Assembly (NCBI RefSeq): GCF_028369105.1
Contig: NZ_JAQNDO010000001.1
Location: forward strand, 7,844,501 to 7,908,500
Origin: Polyangium mundeleinium
Lineage (GTDB): Bacteria; Myxococcota_A; Polyangia; Polyangiales; Polyangiaceae
Reading direction: 5' to 3'
DNA: 64,000 nucleotides
Below are positions 62,926-64,000 of the stretch, piece by piece. Position 1 is the stretch's first letter. Each line of letters opens with the position of its first letter. Under the pieces are notes generated by a model that made no database searches, was not told where the DNA came from, and saw only the letters and a program-made list of their open reading frames with translations. The position numbers and the translations under genes were made by a program.

Positions 62926-64000
62926 TGCTTTCCTATCGCGACGCTCTCGCGCGCCTGCTCGCCGCGGCGCGGCCCGTGGGCAAGGAGCGCGTGAGCGTCG
63001 ATCATGCCGCCGGGCGCGTGCTCGCCGAGGACCTCGTCGCGCGCGCGCCGATGCCAGCGTTCGATCACAGCTCCATGGATGGCTACGCGGTGCGCGCCGC
63101 GGACTTCGAGGGAGCCGGGCCGTTCGAGTTGCCCGTGGTCGGAGAGAGCTCGGCTGGCGGTGAGAGGCCCGCGCTCGCGCCGAAGACGGCGTGCCGGATC
63201 TTCACGGGCGCACGGCTGCCCGAAGGCGCGGACGCCGTGATCATGCAGGAGAACGTCGAACGGCGCGGCGACGTGATCGTGATGCGGGAAGCGCCGCGCG
63301 CGGGCGCGTGGATCCGCCTGCGTGGCTCGGATCTCGCGGAGGGCGCGGTGGCGATCGCGCAGGGCGCGCGGATGACGCCGGGCCACGCCGCGCTCGCGGC
63401 GGCGCTCGATCGTCCTTTCGTGCTCGTCTCGCAGCGGCCCGTGGTGACGATCCTGTGCTCGGGCGACGAGCTGCGATCGCCGGGTGAGCCGGGCAAACCC
63501 GGGTCGATCGCGGAGTCGAACGGCGTGTTCGTCGCGGCGGCGGCGCGGCAGATCGGCGCGATCGCGCGGGTCGGCGCGTACGTACCGGACGACCTCGACG
63601 TCGCGCGCGCGGCGGTCGTGGAAGCGCTGCGCGGCAGTGATCTCTTGGTGACGATCGGCGGCGTGAGCGTGGGCGATCGTGACGTGATGCGGCCCGCGTT
63701 CGAGGCGGCCGGCGTGACGCTCGATTTCTGGCGCGTGGCGCTCAAACCCGGCAAGCCTATCGCCGTCGGTCGCGCGGGGGACACGCACGTGCTCGGGTTG
63801 CCAGGGAACCCCGCGAGCGCTTCGCTCACGTGGCTGCTCTTCGGCGCGCCGCTCGTGCGGGCGTTGCAAGGGGATCCGGCGCCGCTCCCGCGGCGCGAGC
63901 GCGTGGTGGTGGCGGGCGCGTACGAGCGCACGCCCGGACGCGAAGAGTTCGTCCGCGCGCGGATCGAACCAGGCGCGGTCCCGGCGCGCGCGCGGATCCT
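62925..64000 (+). CDS. moeA: MoeA molybdopterin molybdenumtransferase, cut by right edge
   Basis: About 358 residues are visible and the frame runs off the right edge. MLSYRDALARLLAAARPVGK starts it; FDHSSMDGYAVRAADF matches the conserved SxMDGYA segment, FTGARLPEGADAVIMQENVE and ILCSGDELRSPGEP the central domain, and TIGGVSVGDRDVMRPAFE the MPT-binding domain with GGVSxGD. LGLPGNPASASLTWLLFG is the final core motif. MoeA inserts molybdenum into adenylated molybdopterin, directly downstream of MoaB/MogA in the pathway and here in the operon (TGATG overlap). Confidence 0.95.
   Translation, partial: MLSYRDALARLLAAARPVGKERVSVDHAAGRVLAEDLVARAPMPAFDHSSMDGYAVRAADFEGAGPFELPVVGESSAGGERPALAPKTACRIFTGARLPEGADAVIMQENVERRGDVIVMREAPRAGAWIRLRGSDLAEGAVAIAQGARMTPGHAALAAALDRPFVLVSQRPVVTILCSGDELRSPGEPGKPGSIAESNGVFVAAAARQIGAIARVGAYVPDDLDVARAAVVEALRGSDLLVTIGGVSVGDRDVMRPAFEAAGVTLDFWRVALKPGKPIAVGRAGDTHVLGLPGNPASASLTWLLFGAPLVRALQGDPAPLPRRERVVVAGAYERTPGREEFVRARIEPGAVPARARI

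Overview
The window reads as a high-GC chromosome segment from a myxobacterium, most likely of the Sorangium/Polyangium side of the phylum. The inference rests on very strong G/C third positions, many translationally coupled operons, a eukaryote-like Ser/Thr kinase with a PEGA/TPR partner, an MglA-type GTPase, a Cys-rich modular lipoprotein, sigma-54 regulators and RRM proteins. No taxonomic marker was tested. Nothing phage-like, no transposase and no CRISPR array was seen.

Left part (1-19.6 kb): the end of kdpB, then kdpC, kdpD and kdpE (potassium uptake and its sensor pair). Next comes an apparent sigma-54 regulon: a small Cys-rich lipoprotein, two tripartite RND efflux operons (one of heavy-metal type), and a histidine kinase/NtrC-type regulator pair. 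Four promoters share a nearly identical -24/-12 box (YGGCAT-N6-TGCW). Each has upstream palindromes of the form GGGAA-N3-TTCCC, usually paired 21-22 bp apart. This is the most coherent undescribed system in the window: a self-controlled two-component system that appears to run two efflux pumps and a secreted Cys-rich lipoprotein.

Middle (19.6-36.9 kb): accessory and envelope genes. These are a secreted VWA protein, a PAS-PAS-STAS signalling protein, an SRPBCC protein with a 16-bp-arm palindrome over its ribosome binding site, a MarR regulator coupled to a DUF2156 protein, a HAD hydrolase, a GlgA-like glycosyltransferase, a 14-module Cys-rich lipoprotein, a coupled kinase/PEGA-TPR/lipoprotein operon, and two further lipoproteins. 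Between them lies a family of dispersed non-coding elements of about 346 bp. Each is built from two inverted arms, and each arm holds three hairpins in fixed order whose stems differ by compensating changes. One pair of arms encloses an eight-copy 43-bp minisatellite and the HAD gene.

Right part (36.9-64 kb): tRNA-Phe; a coupled operon for a J-domain protein, an Hsp70, a proline-rich protein, an M1 peptidase and a membrane protein; a lipid A-type acyltransferase downstream of an ECF sigma/membrane regulator/lipoprotein set; a rhomboid protease; a PA14 lipoprotein; an MglA-like GTPase; the rod-shape operon mreB-mreC-mreD-mrdA-rodA; rpmG; a two-RRM glycine-rich protein; an acyl-ACP desaturase-like di-iron protein; lgt; a patatin-like lipase; and a molybdenum cofactor pair (moaB/mogA-like and moeA, the latter running off the right edge).
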